A stretch of DNA of 40,562 bases, taken from the NCBI GenBank assembly GCA_017534595.1, contig JAFXVY010000087.1, positions 1 through 40,562 on the forward strand. Direction: 5' to 3'. The position numbers were made by a program, and so were the translations under genes. Every line of letters starts with the position of its first letter. Positions within the stretch are counted from its first letter, which is position 1. Of this stretch, positions 26,501-33,770 are shown one piece after another. Below the pieces are notes generated by a model, which worked only from the letters and a program-made list of their open reading frames with translations, did no database searches and had not been told where the DNA came from. The stretch comes from Ruminococcus sp. Lineage in GTDB: Bacteria; Bacillota; Clostridia; Oscillospirales; Ruminococcaceae.

Positions 26501-26695
26501 AGAGACGCTCTCTTCAAATATCCTTCTGCACGCAGAATAAAATTCGTCCTCACCCTTTTTGGCGAGTCCGTACCCGATGCCGTCAAGCAACTGTCTGAGA
26601 GTCAGATCCCTGAGCACCATGAGCTCAAAGACAAGACTTTTATTGTCAGCCGGATCAACGAACTGAACTCCGATCAGCAGCTTATTGTTTTCCAT
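23576..26695 (-). CDS. EssC-type ATPase, N-terminal part with ubiquitin-like domain and first ATPase
   Basis: A 1039-residue membrane ATPase that should energise type VII secretion. Residues 1-125 look like a YukD/EsaB-type ubiquitin fold (LRDLTLRQLL, then GRTLVDIGFISSTRLVF) in place of the FHA domains seen in EssC. Two membrane helices follow at about 184-203 and 210-234. A coiled region and domain-zero region lead to the FtsK-like ATPase with GTTGSGKS (Lys682), LMLVDMKGGGF and Walker B VLVVDE (Asp824-Glu825). The fold continues to LISQNIEG and ends at about residue 930. A tail with ATPase-linking segments precedes the stop. It is first in the pair with the 517-residue protein. AGGGTGAGG precedes the ATG. 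Confidence 0.94.
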   Translation of the reverse strand: MENNKLLIGVQFVDPADNKSLVFELMVLRDLTLRQLLDGIGYGLAKKGEDEFYSACRRIFEESVSFRDDSGLYGKMTLTAYNDSISSDKNDRGRFPITEEDMGRTLVDIGFISSTRLVFDPARGYRSFEINTKDIIPAFNPAEQKDDGISFPDYNISTRLLYRFDDTPVSVIPPSDPPQKPDQNIFLMLLPTLIMVSVTILTRTLSGSANFTAVLISALMSVATLITSVINFIRMKRKYKKALADWRGNYEKYINKTIAGILERQQKDTEKLAELYPDVNELFDDKDPYKSVYGVSGNIFSRCQEDLDFLTVRLGISDMVRNCFEIEGSKQERVFSSTSFREKFDKVSVLMSDDPDYNENEDETYYLANLPHYISEHYKYMKLAPMLFSFKNCGALGIISPNSVFSERLIQRMVFDLCFYQSPDDLQFIVLFDPTDDRDRIENAVANFKFLPHFRDLFPDRSQFVFDSANANMVFSAMLNIMTERAAASSAEGQETIRFPHIVFIVYHEYDVKEHAFAQFLPRTPEDGKPYVNSLGISFIFPKQYKEHLPAYCDHVINFTGDHTADLIPHDDERQKREFSFNVVPEWQAKLYNTSKILSSLCYSKISQNGKVPSAVSLFELYGFTKNNIDVSAYWDSDNRKNVIETLSVPIGKTESGITCLDLHEDADGPHMLVAGTTGSGKSETIITYLLGLCMYFRPDEVNLMLVDMKGGGFIKRIGTLPHVVGSVTDVDGDENGTGAEYMLGRFLDALRSEIKRRKILFNSMHVDSINQYISACRSIESHIKKINNRLRGEDKEPLTEAEEQQIRDQAKNDPLAHLVLVVDEFTELKRFSTESNNVDFIGEITTIARVGRSLGFHIILISQNIEGAITDDIRVNSRSRLCLKVATRQASKEMLGNDLAANPSMPGHGRAYLLVGTGSKFEYFQSGYAGAVAEENFELPTEMIEASKTGVYTKFYRSEKDNTDAIRRKKELEAQGKLETQLNAVVGAIKTYYNRTKSSYPKVHIIFEKPLPGKIVFENGSIFEERDGRFELMREVAE

Positions 26696-26763
26696 ATCCT
26701 CACCCTATCTGTTTACAATCATATCGCTGCAGCGCTGGCAGGAGCCATGCTGCAGCGTATTCA

Positions 26764-27747
26764 TCAAAGCTCGGCTCTGACCGCCTCGAGTATCTCATCG
26801 ACAGCGGCGGTTATGTCCGGCTTATCCGGGATCTCCGGATAAACGGGAGCAGCCGCTTTTTCATGCGGAATATCCGCAAGCTCGAAGCTCACGGGCTCCG
26901 CGGGCACATAGTTCACCGATACCGATACCGGCTGCGCCTCCGGCAGCTTGAACATCCCGGCTCCGCCCTTTGCAAGAGCCTCGGCTCCGCTCAGATCGAC
27001 AGCAGCCTTTATCTCTGTCATCACAACGGGCGCTATCGCGAACACGGTCATATCCGCAGCGGTATCCGGCACCTCTGCCTCAACAGAGACCTCGCAGGCC
27101 GGCGCCTCGAACCCGACGCCCGCCTTACCGGCGTTCACGTCCAAACCGGTATCGACCGCACTCACGGCTGCCGCTGCCGGCAGCTCCGGGATCTCGATGC
27201 CCGGCACGGCTCCGACACCCGTTTCGGGCGCCTTTACCTCCGGCACCGAGCCGGCCATATCTGCGTCCAAGGGCTTGAACCCGGCAGGTATCTCCGCCGC
27301 GCTCACGCTCACCTTCGGCAGCTCCTTTACCTCTGCGGCAGCGGAAAGCTTCCCCGCGTCGAAGGCCTCCGCCGCAGCCGCTTCCTTCGGGAAAACTGCC
27401 GCGACAGCCTTTCTCGGGTCTGCCGCCCCCGGCATACCGGGGAGAGTGAAGCTCTCCGGCTCCCTGTAATCCTCAAGCCCGTCGAACTTCTCCGCCTCCG
27501 GAGCCGTGAACTCCGGCGCCCTGATCTCTCCCGGCGCCTCGTATCCGACTCCCTCCGCCTTGAATTCGGGTGCGCCGAAAACGACTTCCGGCTTGTCGAT
27601 CTCCATTTCGAGGTATTCATTGAGCAGGTTCTGCTGCGCCTCCTTTTCCTCGGCGGCGGCAAGCAGCACAGCGGTCATTTCATATTCAAACAGAGCCTTA
27701 GCCCTTTCGATGTTTAACTCGGCAAGCTTATCATTGTTGTTTTCCAT
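26764..27747 (-). CDS. Low-complexity Pro/Ala/Glu/Val-rich protein of the secretion operon
   Basis: A 327-residue protein that I do not recognise by family. The first 55 residues are helical and charged (ERAKALFEYEMTAVLLAAAEEKEAQ). The rest is a low-complexity chain with irregular APEF, VPEV and IPELP units and almost no Lys or aromatic residues. The last 30 residues are again helical (DITAAVDEILEAVRAEL). It has no signal peptide or membrane helix. ATG 27747 after AAGGTGAGG fits better than the GTG two codons upstream. Ends that can form helices around an extended, Pro-rich middle suggest a flexible spacer or scaffold. It lies between the WXG100 trio and EssC, so a chaperone or cytoplasmic docking role is possible (inference). 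Confidence 0.75.
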   Translation of the reverse strand: MENNNDKLAELNIERAKALFEYEMTAVLLAAAEEKEAQQNLLNEYLEMEIDKPEVVFGAPEFKAEGVGYEAPGEIRAPEFTAPEAEKFDGLEDYREPESFTLPGMPGAADPRKAVAAVFPKEAAAAEAFDAGKLSAAAEVKELPKVSVSAAEIPAGFKPLDADMAGSVPEVKAPETGVGAVPGIEIPELPAAAAVSAVDTGLDVNAGKAGVGFEAPACEVSVEAEVPDTAADMTVFAIAPVVMTEIKAAVDLSGAEALAKGGAGMFKLPEAQPVSVSVNYVPAEPVSFELADIPHEKAAAPVYPEIPDKPDITAAVDEILEAVRAEL

Positions 27748-27781
27748 AAGCACCTCACCTTACACAGCTATGCCGGGGCAG

Positions 27782-28087
27782 CTATACGAGGCTCTCCGGA
27801 ATATTGTCTGCGATAGCCTGATCGGCCTTCTCCATCTGCTCGGCGTCTGCATTGAGCAGTGCTGCGAGCGCAGTAACGATCGAAGGTACGGTCGAGGCCA
27901 TATAGTCGTTGACCGGCCCGCTGATAAACGCAGTGATCTTATCCTTGCTGGCGCCCTCCCAGCCGGCGGTAGCGTCGGCAAAATCCTTCTGGAAGGTAGC
28001 TGCCACGGTCTTGTATCTGGCTGCGATATCCTCTATCTTGGCTGCAGCCGCTCTCATCTCATCAAATCTGTAAACTATATCTGCCAT
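27782..28087 (-). CDS. WXG100-family protein (canonical WEG turn)
   Basis: A 101-residue helix-turn-helix hairpin with Trp43-Glu44-Gly45 (TAGWEGASKDK). It is the most canonical WXG100 member of the operon. It is acidic and Ala-rich, with AAAAKIEDIAARYKTVAATF on the first helix and TVPSIVTALAALLNADAEQ on the second. ATG 28087 follows AAAGGAG. It probably forms a dimer with itself or with the neighbouring variants and is exported through the EssC machine. The C-terminus (IADNIPESLV) lacks the NRDP tail of two sister proteins. Confidence 0.93.
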   Translation of the reverse strand: MADIVYRFDEMRAAAAKIEDIAARYKTVAATFQKDFADATAGWEGASKDKITAFISGPVNDYMASTVPSIVTALAALLNADAEQMEKADQAIADNIPESLV

Positions 28088-28124
28088 AGCTCTTTACTCC
28101 TTTTCAAAAATTTCCTGGTCACGC

Positions 28125-28448
28125 TCATGACTTTGTGGGATCTCTGTTGATCTCGCCGAGCTGCGGGTCAACGGTATCGAGCAGGTTCACCTTGATGCTT
28201 TCGAGCATAGTGCTTATGCCTGCGGCAAGGGATGACTCCGGAGCGATGAGGTTGTCCACGAGAGCGGGGGTAGCCTTTGTTCTGAAGAACTCGTTGAAGC
28301 CGTCAGCGGCGTCGCCCATGAAATTCGATGCGGTCAGCTGACCTATCAGTGCGTTGAGCTCGTCATAGAGCCCCTGTGCAGCGGTCTGATAAGTGGTAAG
28401 GCTGGCCTTCGCGTTTACGATTATTGCGCTTGTAAGTATTGATGCCAT
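28125..28448 (-). CDS. WXG100-like protein with Phe in place of Trp
   Basis: A 107-residue protein of the same size and layout as the neighbouring WXG100 gene. The turn reads SNFMGDAADGF, with Phe43-Met44-Gly45 at the same residue numbers as the WEG of the neighbour, so Trp is replaced by Phe. The tail LGEINRDPTKS closely matches LGDFNRDPNAE of the WXG100 protein at 21696-22013. ATG 28448 has GAAAGGAG upstream. It lies in the trio of small genes between the TPR protein and the low-complexity protein and is probably a secreted partner or pilot. Confidence 0.8.
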   Translation of the reverse strand: MASILTSAIIVNAKASLTTYQTAAQGLYDELNALIGQLTASNFMGDAADGFNEFFRTKATPALVDNLIAPESSLAAGISTMLESIKVNLLDTVDPQLGEINRDPTKS

Positions 28449-28516
28449 GATCGGATACTCCTTTCAAATCAACAAATTTTGATAATATTCCTGCCCCTTC
28501 GGGCTTATGCCTTTGA

Positions 28517-28858
28517 TCAATCGGACATATAGTTGACTAACTTCCTGTACTCATCGAACACGCTCTGATAGCCGTTCTTGCAGAGCTGGAGGTTCTTGCA
28601 GATCTGGTCTATAACAACATACTGCTCGGTGATCGGGTAGATGATGTAATCCTGACAGGCGGCGACGAATTTCCGTCCCGCCGGGGTATCGTAGCCCAGA
28701 CTCAGCGTCGCAAGCATATCACCGGTGTCACTCAGAAGCTGCTTGATGTCAGCCACCAGTGCCTGAAATTCCCTTACAGCTCTGTCAAAGACCTCCTCGT
28801 CGATGACGATGTCATTTTTGAGCGAGTACAGCTCTGTTATACTGTCAATGGCTCCCAA
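28517..28858 (-). CDS. Divergent WXG100-like helical hairpin protein
   Basis: A 113-residue protein starting at TTG, 9 nt after GGGAGG. It has two long helical stretches (DEEVFDRAVREFQALVADIK and EQYVVIDQICKNLQLCKNGY) joined by a turn LGYDTPAGRKF at 54-64. This replaces WxG with Tyr-Asp-Thr-Pro-Ala-Gly. The length and position in the operon support membership in the WXG100 superfamily, but the signature is weak. It has two Cys in CKNLQLC and no signal peptide. It is the first of the three small genes after the TPR gene (19-base gap). An alternative is a chaperone-like partner rather than a secreted protein. Confidence 0.65.
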   Translation of the reverse strand: MGAIDSITELYSLKNDIVIDEEVFDRAVREFQALVADIKQLLSDTGDMLATLSLGYDTPAGRKFVAACQDYIIYPITEQYVVIDQICKNLQLCKNGYQSVFDEYRKLVNYMSD

Positions 28859-28877
28859 TTAAGAACACCTCCCGCCT

Positions 28878-30503
28878 TTACTTCTTCTCCGAATCAGCGC
28901 GGCAGTCCTCGATGTACTTCTCAACAGCAGCCCTGTCCTCAGAGTCGAGCAGACACGCCATTTCGAGAGACTTGTCGTATTTCCCGAGCTCGGCATACAT
29001 CCTTGCTCTGAAGAGCAGGGCGTAATTCGAGTTCTCGTTTCTCTTGAGCGTCTCGCCGCGGAAGTATACCAGCTCGAGATCGTATTTCCTCTCGGCCTCC
29101 TCCATGCTGAACCGCTTGCCCTCCTTGGCGAGCTGCAGCGTTGCGAACGCCTCGGCATAGTGGCCGAAGTAGGTATAGTAGCTGTCTCTTGCGCCGGCCT
29201 TTACGGCAGCGGCATACTCGAGCACCTTTTCAAAATCGTTCTTTGCGGAATAGCAGGAGAGCAGCATGAAGTTGACTCTCGCATTGAATTCCGCAGCGTT
29301 CTCGACGGCGGCAGCCTTCTCGAGCTCAACGATCTTCTCGGGAGACGGCAGACCGAATTTCTCGGGATCCGCACCGTCCGGGATGTCGTCGAACGTCCCC
29401 TCGGGATACTCTCTTACGGGCTTGCCGTTCTCATCGTAGCTCACCTCGGCAAGCTCGCCGATGCTCTCGTCGATGACGCCCTCGGAGATAAGCGCATCCA
29501 TGCGCTGCATATCCTTCTCGCGCATAGCGTCTATCTCGGCGGGATCGGGAGCTCCGGGCTCCTCTGTCTCCGCAGGCGCCTCCTCCGGCACTGTCTCCGG
29601 CTTCTCGGAAAGCATTGTCAGCAGGTTTATCGCCTCGTCCACCTTGTCGAGCTTGATGCACAGCTCCGCGAGCGCCAGCACCAGTTCGTTCTTCTGATGC
29701 GTGCCGCCCAGCGGGCTCACTATCAGCTCGCTGAGCATAGCGTAAGCCTTGTCGTTGTAGTCGCCGTCCTTGTCGGCATTGCTGCCCGCCGCGAGGGAAT
29801 AGTAATTCGCGCGGCTGACATCCACCGCATACTTCCCGGCCTCATCGGTGACAGCATATTTCAGCGCGTCGTCGAGAGCAGCCTCGGCCTCCCCGTACTT
29901 CTCTGCTGCCATCAGCAGGTTGAAGTAAGCCATGTAAGCTCTGAGCTCCGAGGGCGCAAGACCTATCCACTTTACAGCGCACTTCTCTGCGTTCTCAAAA
30001 TCCTCGAGCTTCACATAGAGCTGTATCTTCTCGGTGATGATATCCACATCGAGGGAGGCGGCACCGGTCTTGTCGGCGTCCTCATACTTCTGATAGTTTA
30101 TCAGCGCGGCTCTGTAATCCTGCTTGATAGTACACATAAGCGCCATCTGGTAGAATATCCTGGCCTTTACGTCCGGGGAGCAGGGCTTCACCGAAGCAAG
30201 GGTGTAATACTCCATGGCCTTGCTCACGTTGCCCTCGAAGAAGTAGGCGTTCGCCATGTTGAACAGGTTGTCGCCGTTCTCGGGCTGATAGTCTATCGCC
30301 TTCTGGAAGTAGGGATACGCCCGCTTGAACTGCCCCGCCGCCACCAGCGCCGCGCCTGCACGCGCAAGCGCATAGACGTCCTTCGGGGCGGATGCAAGAG
30401 CCTTCTCATACCATTTGACCGCTTCCTCATAGTTCTCGTTGGAGAATGCTATGTCCGCATTAGTGATCGATTCCTTGTAGGTCTCAATTTCCAATCCACT
30501 CAC
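28878..30503 (-). CDS. TPR-repeat protein of the secretion operon
   Basis: A 541-residue soluble protein with several tetratricopeptide repeats: NYEEAVKWYEKALASAPKD, GQFKRAYPYFQKAIDYQPEN, then GNVSKAMEYYTLA, DYRAALINYQKYE and EKYGEAEAALDDALKYA, with more toward the C-terminus (GKYDKSLEMACLLDSEDR). A Glu/Pro linker (about 305-335, PEEAPAETEEPGAPDP) splits the two repeat blocks. TPR proteins are scaffolds that bind short peptide segments. Here it may hold WXG100 proteins, the repeat protein, or the EssC parts. The annotated GTG start has a weak site. TTG 30494 is better spaced from GAGGTGA and may be the true start. Confidence 0.88.
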   Translation of the reverse strand: MSGLEIETYKESITNADIAFSNENYEEAVKWYEKALASAPKDVYALARAGAALVAAGQFKRAYPYFQKAIDYQPENGDNLFNMANAYFFEGNVSKAMEYYTLASVKPCSPDVKARIFYQMALMCTIKQDYRAALINYQKYEDADKTGAASLDVDIITEKIQLYVKLEDFENAEKCAVKWIGLAPSELRAYMAYFNLLMAAEKYGEAEAALDDALKYAVTDEAGKYAVDVSRANYYSLAAGSNADKDGDYNDKAYAMLSELIVSPLGGTHQKNELVLALAELCIKLDKVDEAINLLTMLSEKPETVPEEAPAETEEPGAPDPAEIDAMREKDMQRMDALISEGVIDESIGELAEVSYDENGKPVREYPEGTFDDIPDGADPEKFGLPSPEKIVELEKAAAVENAAEFNARVNFMLLSCYSAKNDFEKVLEYAAAVKAGARDSYYTYFGHYAEAFATLQLAKEGKRFSMEEAERKYDLELVYFRGETLKRNENSNYALLFRARMYAELGKYDKSLEMACLLDSEDRAAVEKYIEDCRADSEKK

Positions 30504-30551
30504 CTCTAAATGTATAATTTGATTTTATTGTCAGTGTATATGTCCGGCCGC

Positions 30552-33500
30552 TCAGATCATTCCCAGACCCAGACCCGCCAGCCCGTCGCCCGCTCCCTTG
30601 AGGGAGCCTACCGAGCCGAGCAGCTCACGCAGCACCGCGTTGATGTCGTAGACCGAGCTGATCTGATCTCCTATAGCCGTTGCGAAGTCGCTGCCGCAGA
30701 GGCTGTTGAAAGCGTCCTTCGAGCTGTCGATGATCGAGTTCATCGTGCCGCCGAGTATGCTCGAGGCATTCGAGCCGAGCTCGCTCATCAGGTCGGGCAG
30801 GCTCGTTATGCCGGAGAGATCCGGCAGGCCGAGCGAATCCGCGAGCTCCGAGAGCGCTGGGATGCTGGGCATCTCCAGACCCATGATCGAGCCGAGCTGT
30901 GCAAGGTCGCCGCCGCCGATCGCAGCTGCGAGCTTGTTCAGGTCGCCGGTATCCACACCGAGCATCTGACCGATCTTTCCGAGATCGGGAGTATCTATAC
31001 CGAGCACCGATCCGAGCTTGCTTATATCGCCGCTCGAGATCGCATCCGCAAGCTTGCCGAGGTCGCCGGTGTCCACACCGAGCATTTCGCCTATCTTGCT
31101 GATATCCGGAACGTCCATTCCGATAGCGCTTGCTATCTTGCTGACATCGCCGCTCGAGATAGCGTCCGCAAGCTTGCCGAGGTCTCCGGTGTCCACGCCG
31201 AGCATCTCGCCTATCTTGCTGATATCCGGAACGTCCATTCCGAGGACGCCTGCTATCTTGCTCACATCGCCGCTCGAGATAGCGTCCGCAAGCTGTCCGA
31301 GCTCGCCGGTATCCACGCCGAGCATCTCGCCGATCTTGCTGATATCGGGAACGTCCATTCCGATAGCGTTTGCTATCTTGCTCACATCGCCGCTTGCGAT
31401 AGCTTCCGCAAGCTTGCCGAGGTCGCCGGTATCCACGCCGAGCATCTCGCCGATCTTTGAGATATCCGGCACGTCCATTCCGAGGGCGCCGGCGATCTTG
31501 CTGATGTCGCCGCTGGCGATCGCGTCGCCCAGCTTGGAGATGTCGCTCGCATCGACTCCGAGCGCATCCGCGATCTTGTCGAGGCTCGCATCCACGCCGA
31601 GAAACTCTGCGATCTTGTTTATGTCGCCGCTGGTAAGAGCATTGAGCATATCCTTTGCCTCGCCGACGTCTATGCCCAGCATATCGCCCAGCTTGGTGAG
31701 GTCTGCATCTACGCCTATGACCTCTGCTATCTTGGATATATCTCCGCTCTCGATAGCGGAAACGAGCTTGTTTATGTCGCCGGTATCTATGCCGAGCATT
31801 TCTCCTATCTTGGTGAGGTCGGTGTCTATGCCGATGACCTCCGCGATCTTGGAGATATCTCCGCTCTCGATAGCGGAAACGAGCTCGTTTATGTCGCCCA
31901 CATCAATGCCGAGCATATCGCCCAGCTTCGCAAGGTCTGCATCTATGCCGATGACCTCTGCGATCTTGGAGAGATCTCCGCTGACTACGGCATTCACAAA
32001 GTCGGTCACGCCGCCCATGTCTATGCCGATAGCCTCGCCGAGCTTGACGATATCCGCGCTGTTGATCCCTATGATCTCGCCGATCTTGGCTATGTCGCCG
32101 TTTATGATCGCGTCACCCAGCTCGCCGAGCATACCGAGGTCTACGCCGAGCGCTTCGCCGATCTTGCTGAGGTCGGGCGTACCGATGCCGAGAGCTTCGG
32201 CCACCTTGCCGAGGTCGCCCTGCACGATAGCCTCTCCGAGCTTGGAGAGATCCGCGTCGCCCAAGCCGATCGCCTCACCCAGCTTCTGGAGGTCTACGTT
32301 GTCGAGACCCAGCGCCGAGCCGAGCTCCTTGAGCTTCTCGTAGTCGAGGCCGAGAGAATCGGCTATCTGCTCGAGACTCAGGTTGTCGAGCAGATCCGAA
32401 AGCCCGATAGCCTCCGCCAGCTTGTCGAGACCGGTGCCGAGCAGCTCCGTGAGGTTATCGGAGTTGAGCAGGTTGCCGAGTACCGTCTCGCCGAGCGCCT
32501 CCGCGAACTTCGAGGGATCCTTTATGATCTCTATGACGTCGTTTATATCGTTTATTCCTATATCGCTCAGGCTGTTGATCCCGAGGAAGTCGAGTACGCC
32601 TCCCTCACCCCACAGCCATTCGGTGGAATCCTTTATGTTGTTGAACAGCTCCATGGCTGTCTCACCGAAGGAGGTGTTGCACAGATAATCCACTGCGGCA
32701 TCGTACAGCTCTCCGAGCTGATCCATTATGAACTCGCTCGCAAGATCCAGTGCGCTGCCCGCCATGCTTCCGAGTATCTCCAAACCGGTGTTCTCCGCAA
32801 AGTCGGAGAAGAAGCCGCTGAGCGTACCGTGCTCTTCATAATACTCGATACCCTGTACGATCAGCTTGCCGAGGAACTTCGCAGCGCCCTCCGCAAGTAT
32901 CTCCGTGCCCTTTGCGAGTATAGTGGAACCGGTTGCTCCGAACACTAAGCCTCCTGCAGCGCCTGCAGCGCCGCCAAGGCCTCCCATTATGGCGCCTGTC
33001 AATAAGGAGTCGCCCGTTGCATCGAAGATCTCTGCGGCGGATTTGCCCTGTGCTATACCCACAATGACCGTCGTCGCCGCCCCCGTCAGCGCGGCGGTCA
33101 AGGCCCCTTGGGCAGCCGCGGCAAATATCACTGCCGCCGTACCGCCCGTCACCACGGATAGGACGAACAATCCCGCGATGATCAGCGCTGCCCCGACGAT
33201 CTTGAGTATCGCCTTGTAATGCTTCTTTATGAAATCGACCGTCGCGTTCCAGGCTTTCTTAATGCCCTTCCAAATGGCCTTGAAGGTATCGACGATAGCC
33301 TCGCCGATGTCTTCAAAGAATTCACATACAGCATCAACGGCCCTTCTAAGCCAACTCTTTTTCTTCGGCGGGTGGTACTCAGCCCACGGACACATCTTGT
33401 AGAACTCGGCCTGCTGGACCTTGAGCGCCTGATAAACGTTCCGGTCGGTGTTGAGAGTGTTGACCACAAAGTTCGCGAACCTTCGGCCTACATCCTCGAT

Positions 33501-33737
33501 CCTCTCGACTACCGGCTGCTCTGTTTTATTGATCCTTTCCTGTATGCAGTCATAAGCCTCGCGGACATTATCCGAGCTTTCGGGATTTCGGGAAATATCA
33601 TCGAGATCGCACTTTACAAACTTGAACGAGCTGACTATATTCTTATGGGAAGCGGTCAGCTGCTTAAAGGACTCGACAAAATCATTTACCCTGCCCTTGC
33701 CCTTTTTACTGTTTCCTGCTAAAATTTCAAGTCGCAC
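30552..33737 (-). CDS. 1061-residue protein with hydrophobic core and twelve 40-residue helical repeats
   Basis: I do not recognise a family. Residues 1-175 are helical and charged, ending in basic amphipathic segments (KSWLRR, WKGIKKAW). Residues 177-270 are hydrophobic and Gly/Ala-rich (LIIAGLFVLSVV; LLTGAIMGGLGGAAGA), like the membrane-active middle of polymorphic and LXG-type toxins. Residues 462-951 are twelve units of about 40 residues, each three short helices of 14, 14 and 12 residues. A typical unit has GMDVPDISKIGEM, LGVDTGDLGKLADA and ISSGDVSKIASA. The C-terminal 110 residues are Ser/Gly-rich. The start is GTG. There is no signal peptide. It follows a small helical gene in the first positions of the secretion operon, so it is probably the large exported substrate or a cell-surface fibre. 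A classic toxin domain is not visible. Confidence 0.85.
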   Translation of the reverse strand: MRLEILAGNSKKGKGRVNDFVESFKQLTASHKNIVSSFKFVKCDLDDISRNPESSDNVREAYDCIQERINKTEQPVVERIEDVGRRFANFVVNTLNTDRNVYQALKVQQAEFYKMCPWAEYHPPKKKSWLRRAVDAVCEFFEDIGEAIVDTFKAIWKGIKKAWNATVDFIKKHYKAILKIVGAALIIAGLFVLSVVTGGTAAVIFAAAAQGALTAALTGAATTVIVGIAQGKSAAEIFDATGDSLLTGAIMGGLGGAAGAAGGLVFGATGSTILAKGTEILAEGAAKFLGKLIVQGIEYYEEHGTLSGFFSDFAENTGLEILGSMAGSALDLASEFIMDQLGELYDAAVDYLCNTSFGETAMELFNNIKDSTEWLWGEGGVLDFLGINSLSDIGINDINDVIEIIKDPSKFAEALGETVLGNLLNSDNLTELLGTGLDKLAEAIGLSDLLDNLSLEQIADSLGLDYEKLKELGSALGLDNVDLQKLGEAIGLGDADLSKLGEAIVQGDLGKVAEALGIGTPDLSKIGEALGVDLGMLGELGDAIINGDIAKIGEIIGINSADIVKLGEAIGIDMGGVTDFVNAVVSGDLSKIAEVIGIDADLAKLGDMLGIDVGDINELVSAIESGDISKIAEVIGIDTDLTKIGEMLGIDTGDINKLVSAIESGDISKIAEVIGVDADLTKLGDMLGIDVGEAKDMLNALTSGDINKIAEFLGVDASLDKIADALGVDASDISKLGDAIASGDISKIAGALGMDVPDISKIGEMLGVDTGDLGKLAEAIASGDVSKIANAIGMDVPDISKIGEMLGVDTGELGQLADAISSGDVSKIAGVLGMDVPDISKIGEMLGVDTGDLGKLADAISSGDVSKIASAIGMDVPDISKIGEMLGVDTGDLGKLADAISSGDISKLGSVLGIDTPDLGKIGQMLGVDTGDLNKLAAAIGGGDLAQLGSIMGLEMPSIPALSELADSLGLPDLSGITSLPDLMSELGSNASSILGGTMNSIIDSSKDAFNSLCGSDFATAIGDQISSVYDINAVLRELLGSVGSLKGAGDGLAGLGLGMI
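30885..32354 (-). repeat. Coding tandem repeat, twelve units, period about 120 bp
   Basis: Within the 1061-residue protein the units occupy 32193-32354 (162 bp), two of 120 bp, four of 117 bp (31485-31952) and five of 120 bp (30885-31484). The units between 31005 and 31484 are nearly identical in DNA, which points to recent unit duplication by recombination or slippage. Toward the start of the tract the units diverge. Confidence 0.92.
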
Positions 33738-33770
33738 TTATTCTCACCGGCTTTCATCAGAGGATTATTT

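Noticed and set aside
24398-26842. An 814-codon open frame on the plus strand opposite the EssC gene, and similar long antisense frames (for example 4631-6022, 38472-40067, 29160-30509)
   Set aside because: These are shadows of real minus-strand genes in GC-rich codons. They lack plausible ribosome binding sites and domain motifs, and the opposite strand has clear catalytic signatures.
30885-31484. Regular 120-bp repeats as a possible CRISPR or satellite array
   Set aside because: The period is far above CRISPR size, there are no unique spacers, and the repeats stay in frame in a 1061-residue protein.
30552-33737. A phage tape-measure protein reading of the 1061-residue gene
   Set aside because: The Gly/Ala hydrophobic block and repeats might suggest it, but no phage structural genes are present and the neighbours are secretion genes.
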